Notes under the pieces: generated by a model
Databases searched by the model: none
What the model was told of the DNA's origin: nothing
What the model saw: only the letters and a program-made list of their open reading frames with translations
Made by a program: the position numbers and the translations under genes
Source: Ignavibacteria bacterium
GTDB lineage: Bacteria > Bacteroidota > Ignavibacteria > Tepidaquicellales > Tepidaquicellaceae
Assembly: GCA_016710985.1 (NCBI GenBank)
Contig: JADJTX010000016.1
Span: 67,872 to 131,871 of the forward strand
Length of the DNA: 64,000 nt
Reading direction: 5' to 3'
Shown: one piece after another, positions 18,111 to 27,811 of the stretch
How positions within the stretch are numbered: the first letter of the stretch is position 1
Layout: each line of letters begins with the position of its first letter

Positions 18111-19805
18111 TTAATAACCGAGATTAAATCTAACATAAGCAAAACTCCTGTCAGAATTTCCGCCATATGTCAAGTTTTTACTTATATTATAAACATAATT
18201 GAAGTCAAATGTATAATTCAATAATGGCTCGTATAAAAGATTAAGTCGTACGCTGTAATCATTTACCCTTACGCCATCAAGAAAATATGCTTTATCCGAA
18301 TCCGTACTCGAGACAAATGTATCATAAACACTGCCTCCTACATTCCTGATAAGCTCATCTTCCGAATTATATACGTTTTCACCTTTCCGGATTTTTTGCA
18401 GTTCAAGATTAGCGCTTACTCTTGACGAGAAATTATAATTCATTTTTACAAACAACTGGTCTGCATTTGGTCCCATCGGATGTCCAAGTATTACTCCAAA
18501 AGCTGTATATTTATTTTCCGGATCAAAATGAGTATAAACGTATGGTCTTATTTTTGTGTATTCAAATACCAACGAAAAATTCTCAAACCCTATTGGCTCA
18601 TACCAGAATAATCCCAGCTGATAAGCAGTTTTATTTGTTTGTCTTTCAAGATCGGAAAGGTTTGACAGAATATTTTCATCAAGAAAAAATGTCCCCTGCA
18701 GTTCAAGATCTTTCAGGAAATGAGTCTGCATATCAAAAAATAAAGTCCCGTTATCCCTGTCCTGCAAAGACATCTCCGCGAACTTATAAAATAAAAGAGG
18801 ATTCAGATATCCGAATTCAATTCCTCTCGAAGAAATGATCGTCTCCCCGATTCCAACATTAAATAAATTATCCAGTGAAATTGTTAATCTGTTTGCTGAA
18901 AAATATTTTGTGTATCTCAGATCTCTGTCAGGTGTGTACTCTCCAACTGTCGAACCATAGATTGACGAAAAATTAATAACGCCATATTTAAACATGAATT
19001 TCAGAAAATCCATATTCGGTGCATCACCCGATAATGCAAGTCTTTTACTGTAGCCATAACCGTAAACCAATTTCTCACGACCGATCTGAACTGAAAGGTC
19101 CATTCCCTCTGTAGGATCGGTATAATATTTTAAATATCCGTTTGTGAAATCATAGTTTGTGATATTCTCAATATTCTCAACATACTTAAAAGTAGCCTTG
19201 ATAGGGGGATAAGCTGATTCGATCAGGACAGAATCCCCGGCAGCTCCACCCTTCAATACAGACAAATTATAACCGATCTTATTAAACAGACTTCCCCTGA
19301 AATCAAGCCCGCCATCGAATAGCCAAGCGTTAGACTTTACTGTAGGTTTGATCCCATTCACATAATAAAGGTTTCCAATCACATTCATGAAAATATTATT
19401 CTTGTCTTTCTGATATGCGAAAAGATATTTCTGTTTGTCAGTCGCGAGTCCTTTTATACCGTCCGATGCGCCTGTGTTCCCGCCGAATAAAGAAGTAGTG
19501 GTTTTGCTGTTCATCTCTTCGGGCACAAATTCGATCATATATTTTCTTAATATCTCGCTTTCAGTCCGGCTGAGCAGAGACTTTTTTTTATACATTGTCT
19601 TCAGCATATCGGCTACCTGAAATCTTGACAAGTTCGGATCATCATCTACATAATCATTAATTATCCTTTTCACTGTCATTTCTTTTAAAAATTTATATAC
19701 AGGGTCAGCAAGAGGTACATTCTCTATCTGCGCCTTAACCTCAATTGCCGTTAACGCTGTAATTGAAATTATTATAAGCAGAAATAATAAAATTTTCGTT
19801 ATCAT
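18111..19805 (-). CDS. Outer-membrane beta-barrel, Wzi-like, with SLH-like N-terminus
   Basis: The 564-residue protein has a signal peptide (about residues 1-25, ending VKAQ), a helical region resembling an SLH domain (DPVYKFLKEMTVKRIINDY to about residue 90), and a long run of amphipathic strands to a C-terminal aromatic-type strand ending RFNLGY. The pattern LGHPMGPNADQLFVKMNY recurs in the paralog at 27812-29517. It resembles capsule assembly Wzi-family barrels, which hold surface polysaccharide. No polysaccharide synthesis genes are adjacent. The function is inferred from fold style only. Confidence 0.75.
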   Translation of the reverse strand: MITKILLFLLIIISITALTAIEVKAQIENVPLADPVYKFLKEMTVKRIINDYVDDDPNLSRFQVADMLKTMYKKKSLLSRTESEILRKYMIEFVPEEMNSKTTTSLFGGNTGASDGIKGLATDKQKYLFAYQKDKNNIFMNVIGNLYYVNGIKPTVKSNAWLFDGGLDFRGSLFNKIGYNLSVLKGGAAGDSVLIESAYPPIKATFKYVENIENITNYDFTNGYLKYYTDPTEGMDLSVQIGREKLVYGYGYSKRLALSGDAPNMDFLKFMFKYGVINFSSIYGSTVGEYTPDRDLRYTKYFSANRLTISLDNLFNVGIGETIISSRGIEFGYLNPLLFYKFAEMSLQDRDNGTLFFDMQTHFLKDLELQGTFFLDENILSNLSDLERQTNKTAYQLGLFWYEPIGFENFSLVFEYTKIRPYVYTHFDPENKYTAFGVILGHPMGPNADQLFVKMNYNFSSRVSANLELQKIRKGENVYNSEDELIRNVGGSVYDTFVSSTDSDKAYFLDGVRVNDYSVRLNLLYEPLLNYTFDFNYVYNISKNLTYGGNSDRSFAYVRFNLGY

Positions 19806-19889
19806 TTAAATATTATATTTTACAATAAATTTTGTTTGCATAATATAATTTTTAAGTTTTAATTAATGCATAAAAATAATTCAAATTAA

Positions 19890-20885
19890 TTGTCCAGACC
19901 TTCTTATATAAAACTATTTCAATCCGGTGAGCTTTCACTCAGAGCAAAGAAGTTAGAATCAATGCTGGCTGATTGTGACATCTGTCCGAAAGACTGCAAA
20001 GTAAACCGCATCAATAACGAGATAGCAGCGTGTTATTCAGGATATAAACCCGTTGTTTCGTCACACTGCGTTCACTATGGCGAAGAGCCGGTTTTGGTTG
20101 GTTCGAAAGAATTTAATAATGAGAACGGTGTCGGGAATATTTTCTTCGGCAACTGCAATCTCCGCTGCGTCTATTGTCAGAATTATGAAATATCTCAGAA
20201 TCATAAAACAGAAATAAAGAATGAAGTCACAATCGAACGTCTTGCCGAAATGATGCTCGAACTTCAGGATAAAAATGTGAACGCTATCGGTTTTGTTTCA
20301 CCAACTCACTTTGTTCCCCAGATAGTTCTTGCCCTTGAAATTGCCGTTGAGAATGGATTGAACCTTCCTTTAGTTTATAATACAAATTCCTATGACTCAG
20401 TCGAAGTTTTGAAATTGCTCGACGGGATCATTGACATTTATTTGCCTGACCTGAAATATTCGGAAGATGAATACGGATATAAATATTCTAAAATAAAAAA
20501 TTATGTCCACCATTCAAGAGAAGCAATCAGAGAAATGCATAAACAGGTCGGAAGTGATTTGGTTATTGAAAACGGATTACTGAAAAGAGGATTGATGATA
20601 AGACATTTGATCCTTCCGAATGATATCGCCGGGAGTTATGAAACTTTAAAATTCATTTCAGAACTTGACAATAAAATAAACCTCTCTGTAATGTCACAGT
20701 ATTATCCAGTTCATAAAGCATTATCATTGGATCTTCTTTCGAGAAATATTCGTGAACGTGAATATGAAAAAGTTTTAGAATACTTGAACGAATTCAAATT
20801 AGAGAATGGTTTCCTACAGGAGTTTGAATCCGAAAATTATTACAGGCCGGATTTTAAAGACAGAGAAGAACCATTTAAGAGATGA
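19890..20885 (+). CDS. PflX-type radical SAM protein (COG1313)
   Basis: A 331-residue radical SAM protein related to pyruvate-formate-lyase activases. The N-terminus has the paired cysteine motif CDICPKDCKVNR near residues 30-41 and GEEPVLVGSKEF, then the cluster motif CNLRCVYCQNYEISQ near residues 92-106, and downstream LVYNTNSYDS and YLPDLKY. This matches the COG1313 family, whose substrates are not established. TTG at 19890 is the only reasonable start. The last ~97 residues are repeated in a second, diverged copy about 1.2 kb downstream. Confidence 0.85.
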   Translation: MSRPSYIKLFQSGELSLRAKKLESMLADCDICPKDCKVNRINNEIAACYSGYKPVVSSHCVHYGEEPVLVGSKEFNNENGVGNIFFGNCNLRCVYCQNYEISQNHKTEIKNEVTIERLAEMMLELQDKNVNAIGFVSPTHFVPQIVLALEIAVENGLNLPLVYNTNSYDSVEVLKLLDGIIDIYLPDLKYSEDEYGYKYSKIKNYVHHSREAIREMHKQVGSDLVIENGLLKRGLMIRHLILPNDIAGSYETLKFISELDNKINLSVMSQYYPVHKALSLDLLSRNIREREYEKVLEYLNEFKLENGFLQEFESENYYRPDFKDREEPFKR

Positions 20886-20949
20886 TTTAGTCCCGGACGG
20901 CATTGAAAAATTGAATGTGACCGGTATTTTAATAACTAATTTAAACACT

Positions 20950-21722
20950 ATGAATAGTAAAGAGAAAGAAAATTTGGAGACTATTTCAAAAGTAACCATT
21001 ATGAAATACAAGCATTTCTATCTTTGGATGTTAATACCCTTTGTGATTTCAATACTGGGATTTTCATACAGCTATTATTTTAATCTGGCTAATGCAACCT
21101 TTCATCAACATGTACACGCTATTTCTGCAACGCTCTGGTACATCCTGGTTATAGTCCAATCTTATTTAATCATTGGTAAACAAGGCATTCAAAGACATAA
21201 AACGCTTGGGACTATTGGAATTATTTTAGCAGGAATGGTAGCCGGAAGTGCATTTGCCATAATACCTAAAAATATAGATAATGTTAAAACTCTTGATATA
21301 AATGGTTTTTAATCCAACTATTGCTTATTTCGTTACATTACTTGACTTCGTATTGATATGCATGTTTGTTTTAAGTGTAAGTTTAGCGATACTAAGCATA
21401 AAAAGAAAAAACTATCGGATCATGTTCAGTGGTTAATGGCATCTGTTTTTTTGTCCTGTCTCCGGCATTGGTAAGAATGCTTGGAGTAGGAGCAATTATC
21501 CTAAATAAAGGTAGTATGGAGGGAATTACGATGGTCAAAATGGCAATCCCAACGATGATTGTCATGCTGGCATTGATAGTTATTTTCTATTTCAAATTTG
21601 GTAGTTTTAAACACTTGTCATTTAAGCTTTTAGTAATCTGTCAACTTTCGTTTTTGTTTGTTGAGCAGGTAGGTGATAACGAATTTATCAGGGACCTGCT
21701 AACTTCAATCTTCAAGGTATAG
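20950..21722 (+). pseudogene. Small integral membrane protein, frame-shifted
   Basis: From ATG 20950 (or 21001) the frame encodes two or three membrane segments (WMLIPFVISILGFSYSYYF; ATLWYILVIVQSYLIIG; TLGTIGIILAGMVAGSAFAII) and then stops at 21312. Coding continues in other frames with more membrane helices (TIAYFVTLLDFVLICMFVLS; MIVMLALIVIFYFKF) to 21722. Shifts occur at T5 near 21306, near 21416, and in T7 near 21450. The rebuilt protein would have about six helices and roughly 250 residues. I do not recognise the family. It sits between the two copies of the radical SAM tail. Confidence 0.6.
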
Positions 21723-21808
21723 TTGGAATGCAGTAAAGCATATATTAATGACTGTAATGAATCTGTCAATAAGGTGACAATGATAAATGAAGTGCATACT
21801 GGCGATGA

Positions 21809-22112
21809 CAAAAAGGATTGCTAATCCGACATCTGATTCCTCCCAATGACATTGCCGGCAGTTATGAAACATTAAAATTCATTTCCGAAATTGATAACAA
21901 AATCAACCTCTCGGTGATGTCCCAGTATTATCCCGTTCATAAAGCATTGTCGTCAGATCTGCTTTCGAGAAATATCCGCGAACGTGGATACGAAAAAGTT
22001 TTGGATTATTTAGACGAATTCAAACTCGAAAACGGTTTTCTTCAGGAATTTGAAATCCGAAAATTATTACAGACCGGATTTCAATGACAGAGTTGAACCA
22101 TTCAAAACATAA
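21809..22112 (+). pseudogene. Duplicated 3' end of the PflX-type gene
   Basis: This 304-base stretch matches the last part of the radical SAM gene at 20583-20885 with many substitutions that mostly keep the protein (LIPPNDIAGSYETLKFISE, MSQYYPVHKAL, LLSRNIRERGYEKVL). One extra A near 22066 shifts the frame; with that corrected it ends EPFKT where the first copy ends EPFKR. It has no N-terminus or cluster motif, so it cannot be an active enzyme. Confidence 0.85.
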
Positions 22113-22139
22113 TAACTTCATTGCCTGCCAAAAGAAATT

Positions 22140-22310
22140 TTAACCACATAGAGACACAGAAAAAATAGTGAATATATTTTCTAATAAATTTCTCTGTGTG
22201 AACTATGTACCTCCTATATAACTCATTTTTAAAATGCTAAATTGAGGGCAAAAATGAGTTATTTCTTTTAAAACATAGGGCTTGACCTTTCGGGGTACTA
22301 TGTGGTTAAT
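22140..22310. repeat. Inverted repeat with ACCACATAG arms
   Basis: TTAACCACATAGAGACACAG (from 22140) faces CTATGTGGTTAAT (22299-22310), with smaller complementary stretches inside, such as AACTCATTTT and AAAATGAGTT at about 22220-22265. It fills the gap between the duplicated tail and the convergent T9SS gene. The left arm has the nine-base ACACAGA-type pattern seen elsewhere. Confidence 0.7.
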
Positions 22311-22311
22311 A

Positions 22312-24711
22312 TTACTTCAACAGCAGCATCTTCTTTGTCGACACCAACTTATCACTCACCATTTTATAAAAATAAATTCCGCTCGATAAATTACTGCCGT
22401 TAAACTCAACTTCATAAATCCCAGCGCTTTGCTTTTCATTCACAAGCGTCGCAACTTCTTTTCCCAAAGCATCAAATACCTTCAATGTAATAAAACGATT
22501 TCCGTTTAACGAGTAACGAATCACGGTAACAGGATTAAACGGATTCGGATAGTTCTGATATAAAATAAAATCATCGGGAATTGAACCCGATATATTATTT
22601 ATTCCAATTACTACATTTGAAAAACAATCATTATAAAAGTCTTTAGCTGTCTGAGTAGTCTCTCTGAGTTTTGTAATGCTGTTCAGATTACTCGAACCTC
22701 TTGCAATAACCTGAGCGATAACAATTATCTGAGTATCTCCGGGATTCATATTCAACGGACCGAATCCCTGATAAAATCTTGCATCACTTTCTCCCGGATA
22801 AAGCCAACCGGTTCCGTTTACAGGGTCTCCGGAATAAACAAATTTTGTCGGAACAACTGATGTAGGATCAATATACTGAGTTCCGTTATTCTGAAGTCCT
22901 CTGATCGCATTATAATTTTCACTGTAATTCTCAGGCTGATCCGAATCATCTCTGTAAATGACAGTTGAGCCAAGTCCAATTTCTTTATAACCGGTTTTAA
23001 TTCTTTTCTTTTTCCCTTCACAATAGAAAACTGTATCATTTATGTTTCCTGTATAAACCAAAGGCGATCTTATCACAGCAAATCCAACTGCCGGAGGAGC
23101 AAAACCATATGTATCATCTTCATTTGTCTTATTGTAAGTATAGGTCAAATTCAAATTCGTATCAACGCCTTCTGCATCATCGGTTGATGATCCCAGATCG
23201 TCATCACTGTATAAATTTATGTAAGCATTTGTCCAAATATTCGTGCTTCTGTTTATAATTCTATATTCCTGATAAATAATATTCTTTAATTCTTCGGGTT
23301 GATTAAAAGACCAGTTGATCTGTTTGATGTCGGCTTTTAAAGGAGCGGTCATTCCGGAATATTGAGTGTGAGCTTCGGAATAACTATCTGTATATGAATA
23401 GAACATTGTTTGATTTCCATAATCTACAGGTTTCCATTGCTTTGATCCTGAATCATAATATACCGGAGCCCCCTGATTTGAATTTCCAAGTATTACGTTC
23501 GGCCATTCTGTTCTGTCAGAGTCAATCTGATCATAGATCAATTTATAAATTCTATAATCAGGATTTCCATTTCCCTGTGGAATACCATTCTCCGTGTAGC
23601 CCGGCAAATATTCTGAACCATACTGACACACTGTTACTAAAGTATCTCCGTTTACGATCGCACCTATAACTGAACCGGAAGAATATCTTGCATACTTGTT
23701 CTCACCTTTTGGCCATTCAAATCCTGAGTTGAAAGTTGTTGGATGGTTATTGAACCAGCCGTTATTTTTAAACCAGGCACTTATGTTATTTGAATTCAGC
23801 TGTTTTGCATTTGGAGTAATGTTCAAGGTATTTGTGAATAGTATTAATCCATTGTCTCCGGTTACAAAACAATTATCTCTGTATGTTTGGATAATTGAAT
23901 TTAATTTCTGATTAGTATTTGTAATTAATGGGTGCCAGCTTTTAAGCACAGTTCCATTTGCTCCACAAGCTAAAGATGGTTGACCATAATCAACAAGGTT
24001 GTATAAATTGTTTATTGTTCCAGTGTTAAACACATTTATTGTTGTCCCGATTATTTGAAAACCTGTTCCATTGTCTCCAACAACTATGTTTTCTCCTGAG
24101 ATGCAATTTAAATTACTTGTTATATTACTATTGATCCTGCTCCAGTTTACCCCGCTGTTAGTCGATCTTAAAATTACGCCGTAATTCCCAACTGCAATCA
24201 TTCTGCCCGGATTGAAAATATCGTAGGTGATTGAGTTCAGATCAACCGTATCTATCTGTGAAGCAGTCCATAAATTGTTTTCTAATTTCAGGAACGTTCC
24301 GTTTTCTCCTGTAGCGATTGCTTTAATATTACCATACATGATTTTGATTTCTTTTAAAGTAATAATTGTATTGCTGCTCATAACTGTCCAGCTGTTTCCT
24401 CCGTCAGTGGTTCTGAGAATGGTACCTTTGGATCCGACAGCATAGCCGGTATCAGTGTCTGAAATTTCCAGCGAATATAAGTCAGAATTTGTATTACTGC
24501 TTACCGTTTCCCACATCAAGCCCGAGTTCGAACTTCTGAGTATTGTCCCATTGTCACCGGCAACAAAAAGACTGTTACCATTCTGGTTGTACTTAACTAT
24601 TATTCTGTTTAAGTTATTCGTCGTTCCGCTGTGCTGATAATTCCAGGTTGGCTGAGATAAAGAAATGGATGAGAAAAAGATTGTAACTAAAATTACTGTT
24701 ATGGTCTTCAT
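22312..24711 (-). CDS. T9SS cargo protein with Ycf48-like propeller
   Basis: A 799-residue secreted protein. A signal peptide (residues 1-19) is followed by several Ycf48/BNR-like repeats to about residue 300, each with VGDNGTILRSSNSG or GTILRTTDGGNSW and likely forming a propeller. A large middle domain follows with no recognised family. The C-terminal ~85 residues are a type A T9SS sorting domain (NYPNPFNPVTVIRYSL, GKEVATLVNEKQ, SSGIYFYKM, ending TKKMLLLK). It is thus exported through the outer membrane and anchored or released. The ligand is unknown. Confidence 0.85.
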   Translation of the reverse strand: MKTITVILVTIFFSSISLSQPTWNYQHSGTTNNLNRIIVKYNQNGNSLFVAGDNGTILRSSNSGLMWETVSSNTNSDLYSLEISDTDTGYAVGSKGTILRTTDGGNSWTVMSSNTIITLKEIKIMYGNIKAIATGENGTFLKLENNLWTASQIDTVDLNSITYDIFNPGRMIAVGNYGVILRSTNSGVNWSRINSNITSNLNCISGENIVVGDNGTGFQIIGTTINVFNTGTINNLYNLVDYGQPSLACGANGTVLKSWHPLITNTNQKLNSIIQTYRDNCFVTGDNGLILFTNTLNITPNAKQLNSNNISAWFKNNGWFNNHPTTFNSGFEWPKGENKYARYSSGSVIGAIVNGDTLVTVCQYGSEYLPGYTENGIPQGNGNPDYRIYKLIYDQIDSDRTEWPNVILGNSNQGAPVYYDSGSKQWKPVDYGNQTMFYSYTDSYSEAHTQYSGMTAPLKADIKQINWSFNQPEELKNIIYQEYRIINRSTNIWTNAYINLYSDDDLGSSTDDAEGVDTNLNLTYTYNKTNEDDTYGFAPPAVGFAVIRSPLVYTGNINDTVFYCEGKKKRIKTGYKEIGLGSTVIYRDDSDQPENYSENYNAIRGLQNNGTQYIDPTSVVPTKFVYSGDPVNGTGWLYPGESDARFYQGFGPLNMNPGDTQIIVIAQVIARGSSNLNSITKLRETTQTAKDFYNDCFSNVVIGINNISGSIPDDFILYQNYPNPFNPVTVIRYSLNGNRFITLKVFDALGKEVATLVNEKQSAGIYEVEFNGSNLSSGIYFYKMVSDKLVSTKKMLLLK

Positions 24712-24841
24712 AATTTAAAATTTAAATCTTATAAAAAATTTGAATTTTGTTTTTTAAGATTATCTGTGAAAGAAATTAATTCACTGATAAGATATTTTAA
24801 ATCATGTGGTCGGATTACGAGGGTAGTCGAACTGATATTGC

Positions 24842-25444
24842 TTAGCCGGAAATTCTGATGCTGCCATTGGTTAAACTTACTGATTCAGATCTCAGCTTTT
24901 CAATTTTAGACAATCTTACTTCCAATGTCAATTTACATTTCTCATCCGAACCGTTTTTCAGAAGTTTTATTTTTTCAGTTTCTATCAGATTCATTATCAC
25001 ATTCATAAATTTATAATCAAACTCAAGATTAATTTCTTCTGTAATTAGTCTTTCAACAATTTCAGCTTTACTCATACACAACTCAGCAGCCTCACTCATT
25101 GCTCGCCTCAGACCTCCGACACCGAGTTTCGTTCCGCCGAAGTATCTCGTAACTACAAGCAGTGTATCAGTAACATTATACTTATCAATCATTTCAAGTA
25201 TCGGTTTGCCTGAACTCCCGGACGGCTCCCCGTCATCCGAAATTTTGAAATTATTTCTGTCAATTCCAATTCGATATGCATAAGGATGATGCGATGCATC
25301 ATAATATTTTTTCTTAATTTCATTTAAATAATCTGAAACTTCTGACTGTGTTTTGATTGGAATTGCCTGAGAAATGAATTTAGATTTGTTGATCTTAATT
25401 TCTGCTGATGACTGTTTTTTAATTGTAAGAAATGAATCAGTCAT
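24842..25444 (-). CDS. YigZ/IMPACT family protein
   Basis: A ~200-residue protein of the IMPACT (UPF0029) family. The N-terminal domain has the signature SDDGEPSGSSGKPIL and VTRYFGGTKLGVGGLRRA, and a ferredoxin-like C-terminal domain (DUF1949) follows. I choose the ATG at 25444 (MTDSFL) rather than the one at 25477, because the eleven extra residues would come entirely from a seven-base AATTTGG-type repeat found in spacers. Family members bind nucleic acid or interact with translation factors; the bacterial role is unclear. Confidence 0.92.
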   Translation of the reverse strand: MTDSFLTIKKQSSAEIKINKSKFISQAIPIKTQSEVSDYLNEIKKKYYDASHHPYAYRIGIDRNNFKISDDGEPSGSSGKPILEMIDKYNVTDTLLVVTRYFGGTKLGVGGLRRAMSEAAELCMSKAEIVERLITEEINLEFDYKFMNVIMNLIETEKIKLLKNGSDEKCKLTLEVRLSKIEKLRSESVSLTNGSIRISG

Positions 25445-25506
25445 TAAATTTGGAATTTGGGATTTCGGATTTAACATGTTAAAGTTAAAATCTATATCAT
25501 AAGCTG

Positions 25507-25585
25507 TAAACTTGCAAACTTGTAACTCGTAATTCGTAACTCGTAACTCGTAATTTGAAATTTGTAATTTTTAATTTTTAATTTG
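25507..25585. repeat. Seven-base tandem repeat (AACTCGT/AATTTGT)n
   Basis: About eleven head-to-tail heptamers run from AACTTGT through AACTCGT and AATTCGT to AATTTGT and AATTTTT. The run reaches the stop codon of pcm, so the last asparagine codon and TAA of pcm lie in repeat sequence. It fills the pcm-yigZ spacer. Confidence 0.9.
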
Positions 25586-26246
25586 AGATTGTCCAGCCTT
25601 CCTCCCCTATCAGCGGCACAAACTTAAAATCCTCATACGTCTTAAACTTATACTTCGGCTCTTTATCCTTTTCATCTTCACTCTGAATTTTCTTAACGAG
25701 TAAAAGTTTTTGAGTAACTTCATCACCAACAGGGATCACCATTCTTCCTCCTATGCTCAGCTGATCCAGTAACTGCTTCGGGATTCTCGGACTTCCCGCT
25801 GTAACTATTATTTTATCAAACGGCGCATTCTCTATCCAGCCTTTTGTGCCATCGTCATTTTTTAAATTAACATTGTATCCGAGTTTAAATAATTTTTCTT
25901 TAGAGGAATTATATAGTTCCTTTATTCTTTCAATGGAATATACTTTAGCCCCGAGTTCTTTTAAAATTGCCGACTGGTATCCGGAACCCGTTCCCACTTC
26001 AAGCACTTTATCATCCGGCTTAATTTCAAGAAGCTCTGTCATGAACGCAACTGTGAATGGCTGTGATATGGTCTGATTTGAATTTAAAGGTAATGCAATA
26101 TTATCGTAAGAATATTTTTTAAATTCATCTTTCACAAATAATTCTCTCTTTACTCTTCCAATCGCCTTTAAAACTTCCTTATCCTTTATTCCTGCGGACT
26201 GAAGCTTTTCTACAAGCTCTTTCCTGTGAAGAGAATTCAAATCCAT
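25578..26246 (-). CDS. pcm: Protein-L-isoaspartate O-methyltransferase
   Basis: A 222-residue SAM-dependent enzyme that methylates isoaspartyl residues in aged proteins so that they can revert to aspartate. It has the family motif NQTISQPFTVAFMTELLE, the SAM-binding VLEVGTGSGYQSAIL near residue 80, and the ENAPFDKIIVTAGSPRIP segment. Its ATG overlaps the stop codon of cdaA, so the two are translationally coupled. The protein length is typical. Confidence 0.95.
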   Translation of the reverse strand: MDLNSLHRKELVEKLQSAGIKDKEVLKAIGRVKRELFVKDEFKKYSYDNIALPLNSNQTISQPFTVAFMTELLEIKPDDKVLEVGTGSGYQSAILKELGAKVYSIERIKELYNSSKEKLFKLGYNVNLKNDDGTKGWIENAPFDKIIVTAGSPRIPKQLLDQLSIGGRMVIPVGDEVTQKLLLVKKIQSEDEKDKEPKYKFKTYEDFKFVPLIGEEGWTISN

Positions 26247-27124
26247 TATTTTTCTTCCTTCTTCTTTTCTTCATTATCAATATCCGGCTTAGGCTTCTTT
26301 TCAGTATATTCGTCTTCACCTGTTTCTTCAAATATATTTTTCATCGAACTTGCGACGAATGTTTTTCCCATGGACTTCACAAGTCTTTCCTTCAGATCTT
26401 CAATGTTATTATAAAAAATTAACTCTCCGTCTTCTGCAACGGAAATAACTCTTCTTTCTTCGGATATTATAATTGCAATTGCATCAGATACCTCCGTGAT
26501 CCCTATCCCGGCTCTGTGACGTGTGCCGAGATTTTTATTCCTGATCTTTTCGGGTTCTGATAAAGGTAGCAGGCATCGGGCTGCTTCGATTCTGTCATTT
26601 TTAAATATCACTGCACCGTCATGCAGCGGAGACTTGGGATTAAAAATTGAGATCAAAATGTCCATCTTTATTCTCGATTGAATTATCTCACCTGTATCAA
26701 TCACATTTTTCAGTCCTGTCGTTCTTTCAATCACCATCAATGCTCCCCATCCTCTGTTCTTTAATTCAAAACATGCATCTGCGATCTCGTTGACGTTTTC
26801 ATCAATGTTGGTTTTGGTAAATATTCGCGCCACTCTTGTTTTTCCTATAAATAAAAGCAAACGCCTTATCTCCGGCTGGAATAAAATAATAAACGCAATC
26901 ACCCATATATCGGTAATTTTACTGAGCAGCCATCCCGTCGCCTGCATGTTCAGCAATTGCGCTACAAAAGAAAAAGCAATAATAAGCACAAGGGCGAGAA
27001 AAATCTGAGAGGCAATCGTGCCTTTCATGATTGTATAAAGCTTGTAAAAAACATATGTGACGATCAGAATGTCAAGTATGTCTATCAGCTTTATTGATAA
27101 GAATCCGATTTTAAAAAGCTCCAT
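26246..27124 (-). CDS. cdaA: Diadenylate cyclase (c-di-AMP synthase)
   Basis: A 292-residue membrane enzyme that joins two ATP to c-di-AMP. Three hydrophobic segments occupy residues ~10-80, followed by the DAC domain with LHDGAVIF and GTRHRAGIGITEVSDA, the two signature motifs (DGA and RHR). A charged, proline/lysine/glutamate-rich tail ends the protein. The arrangement matches CdaA rather than DisA. Unlike the Firmicutes cdaA-cdaR-glmM operon, its partners here are pcm and a methyltransferase. Confidence 0.94.
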   Translation of the reverse strand: MELFKIGFLSIKLIDILDILIVTYVFYKLYTIMKGTIASQIFLALVLIIAFSFVAQLLNMQATGWLLSKITDIWVIAFIILFQPEIRRLLLFIGKTRVARIFTKTNIDENVNEIADACFELKNRGWGALMVIERTTGLKNVIDTGEIIQSRIKMDILISIFNPKSPLHDGAVIFKNDRIEAARCLLPLSEPEKIRNKNLGTRHRAGIGITEVSDAIAIIISEERRVISVAEDGELIFYNNIEDLKERLVKSMGKTFVASSMKNIFEETGEDEYTEKKPKPDIDNEEKKKEEK

Positions 27125-27127
27125 TGC

Positions 27128-27802
27128 TCAGCTGTATATTATAAATGATTTCTTTAATAAAAAATATTTCTCATAAAAGATCTTACCGTTCGGAAAGATC
27201 TTCTTTAGTTCACGTTCCTTAAGAAGCCTTACCGAGTTCGCAAGCTCATTTGCCCTGACTGCATCGACTTCTTTTTTAAACCATCCGAGGTCATATTTTT
27301 TGATCAGATTTACTTTCATTTCAGCCGGCAGAAACTGAAAGAAAGGAAACAAAAAATGCGGCTCGACAGGAAAATAATAATTCGGCGTCTGAACAAAATA
27401 ATGTCTGCCTATTCTCATAACCTCTTCCGCAAGTTTTCTTTGTTCATCAAAATTATTTATGTGTTCAAGAAGGCTGTTTGAATAAACTACATCATACTCT
27501 TTATCTTCAAAGAATTTTAAATCAGTCACATCTCTTTTTATAAAACTGAAATTTCTAAGCTCTTTGGTATTCTGCTCTTCAGTATTTACTACAGTTATAT
27601 GAAAATCTTTGTTATTAATGAACTCAGAGTTTCTCCAGTGATAATCACTTCCGCCGAGATCCAGTATGTTTACAGGTTTTTCAAATCTGCTGCAAAACTC
27701 AGAAAAGAACTTTAATCTTTTCTCCCTTAATTGTTTTGAAATGGAATTTTCATTATTCTGATTTGCATTATAAAGCAGGTATGATCTGAGCTTTCCAAAC
27801 AT
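27128..27802 (-). CDS. Class I SAM-dependent methyltransferase
   Basis: A 224-residue methyltransferase with the glycine-rich motif I VNILDLGGSDYHW near residues 43-55, an acidic motif II VVNTEEQNT, and YDVVYSNSLLEHI as motif IV/V. The substrate is unknown; this type (Methyltransf_11-like) is common near polysaccharide genes. It is 3 bases from cdaA and 9 from the Wzi-like gene, all on the minus strand, so it may be cotranscribed with them. Confidence 0.82.
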   Translation of the reverse strand: MFGKLRSYLLYNANQNNENSISKQLREKRLKFFSEFCSRFEKPVNILDLGGSDYHWRNSEFINNKDFHITVVNTEEQNTKELRNFSFIKRDVTDLKFFEDKEYDVVYSNSLLEHINNFDEQRKLAEEVMRIGRHYFVQTPNYYFPVEPHFLFPFFQFLPAEMKVNLIKKYDLGWFKKEVDAVRANELANSVRLLKERELKKIFPNGKIFYEKYFLLKKSFIIYS

Positions 27803-27811
27803 TGTTCAAAT

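Noticed and set aside
20806..20949. Start of the membrane gene within the radical SAM gene
   Set aside because: That part overlaps the conserved tail of the radical SAM gene in another frame; the ATG at 20950 or 21001 starts the membrane protein.
25445..25477. Upstream ATG for the YigZ-like gene
   Set aside because: The added residues come from a seven-base repeat common in spacers, and the family starts at MTDSFL.
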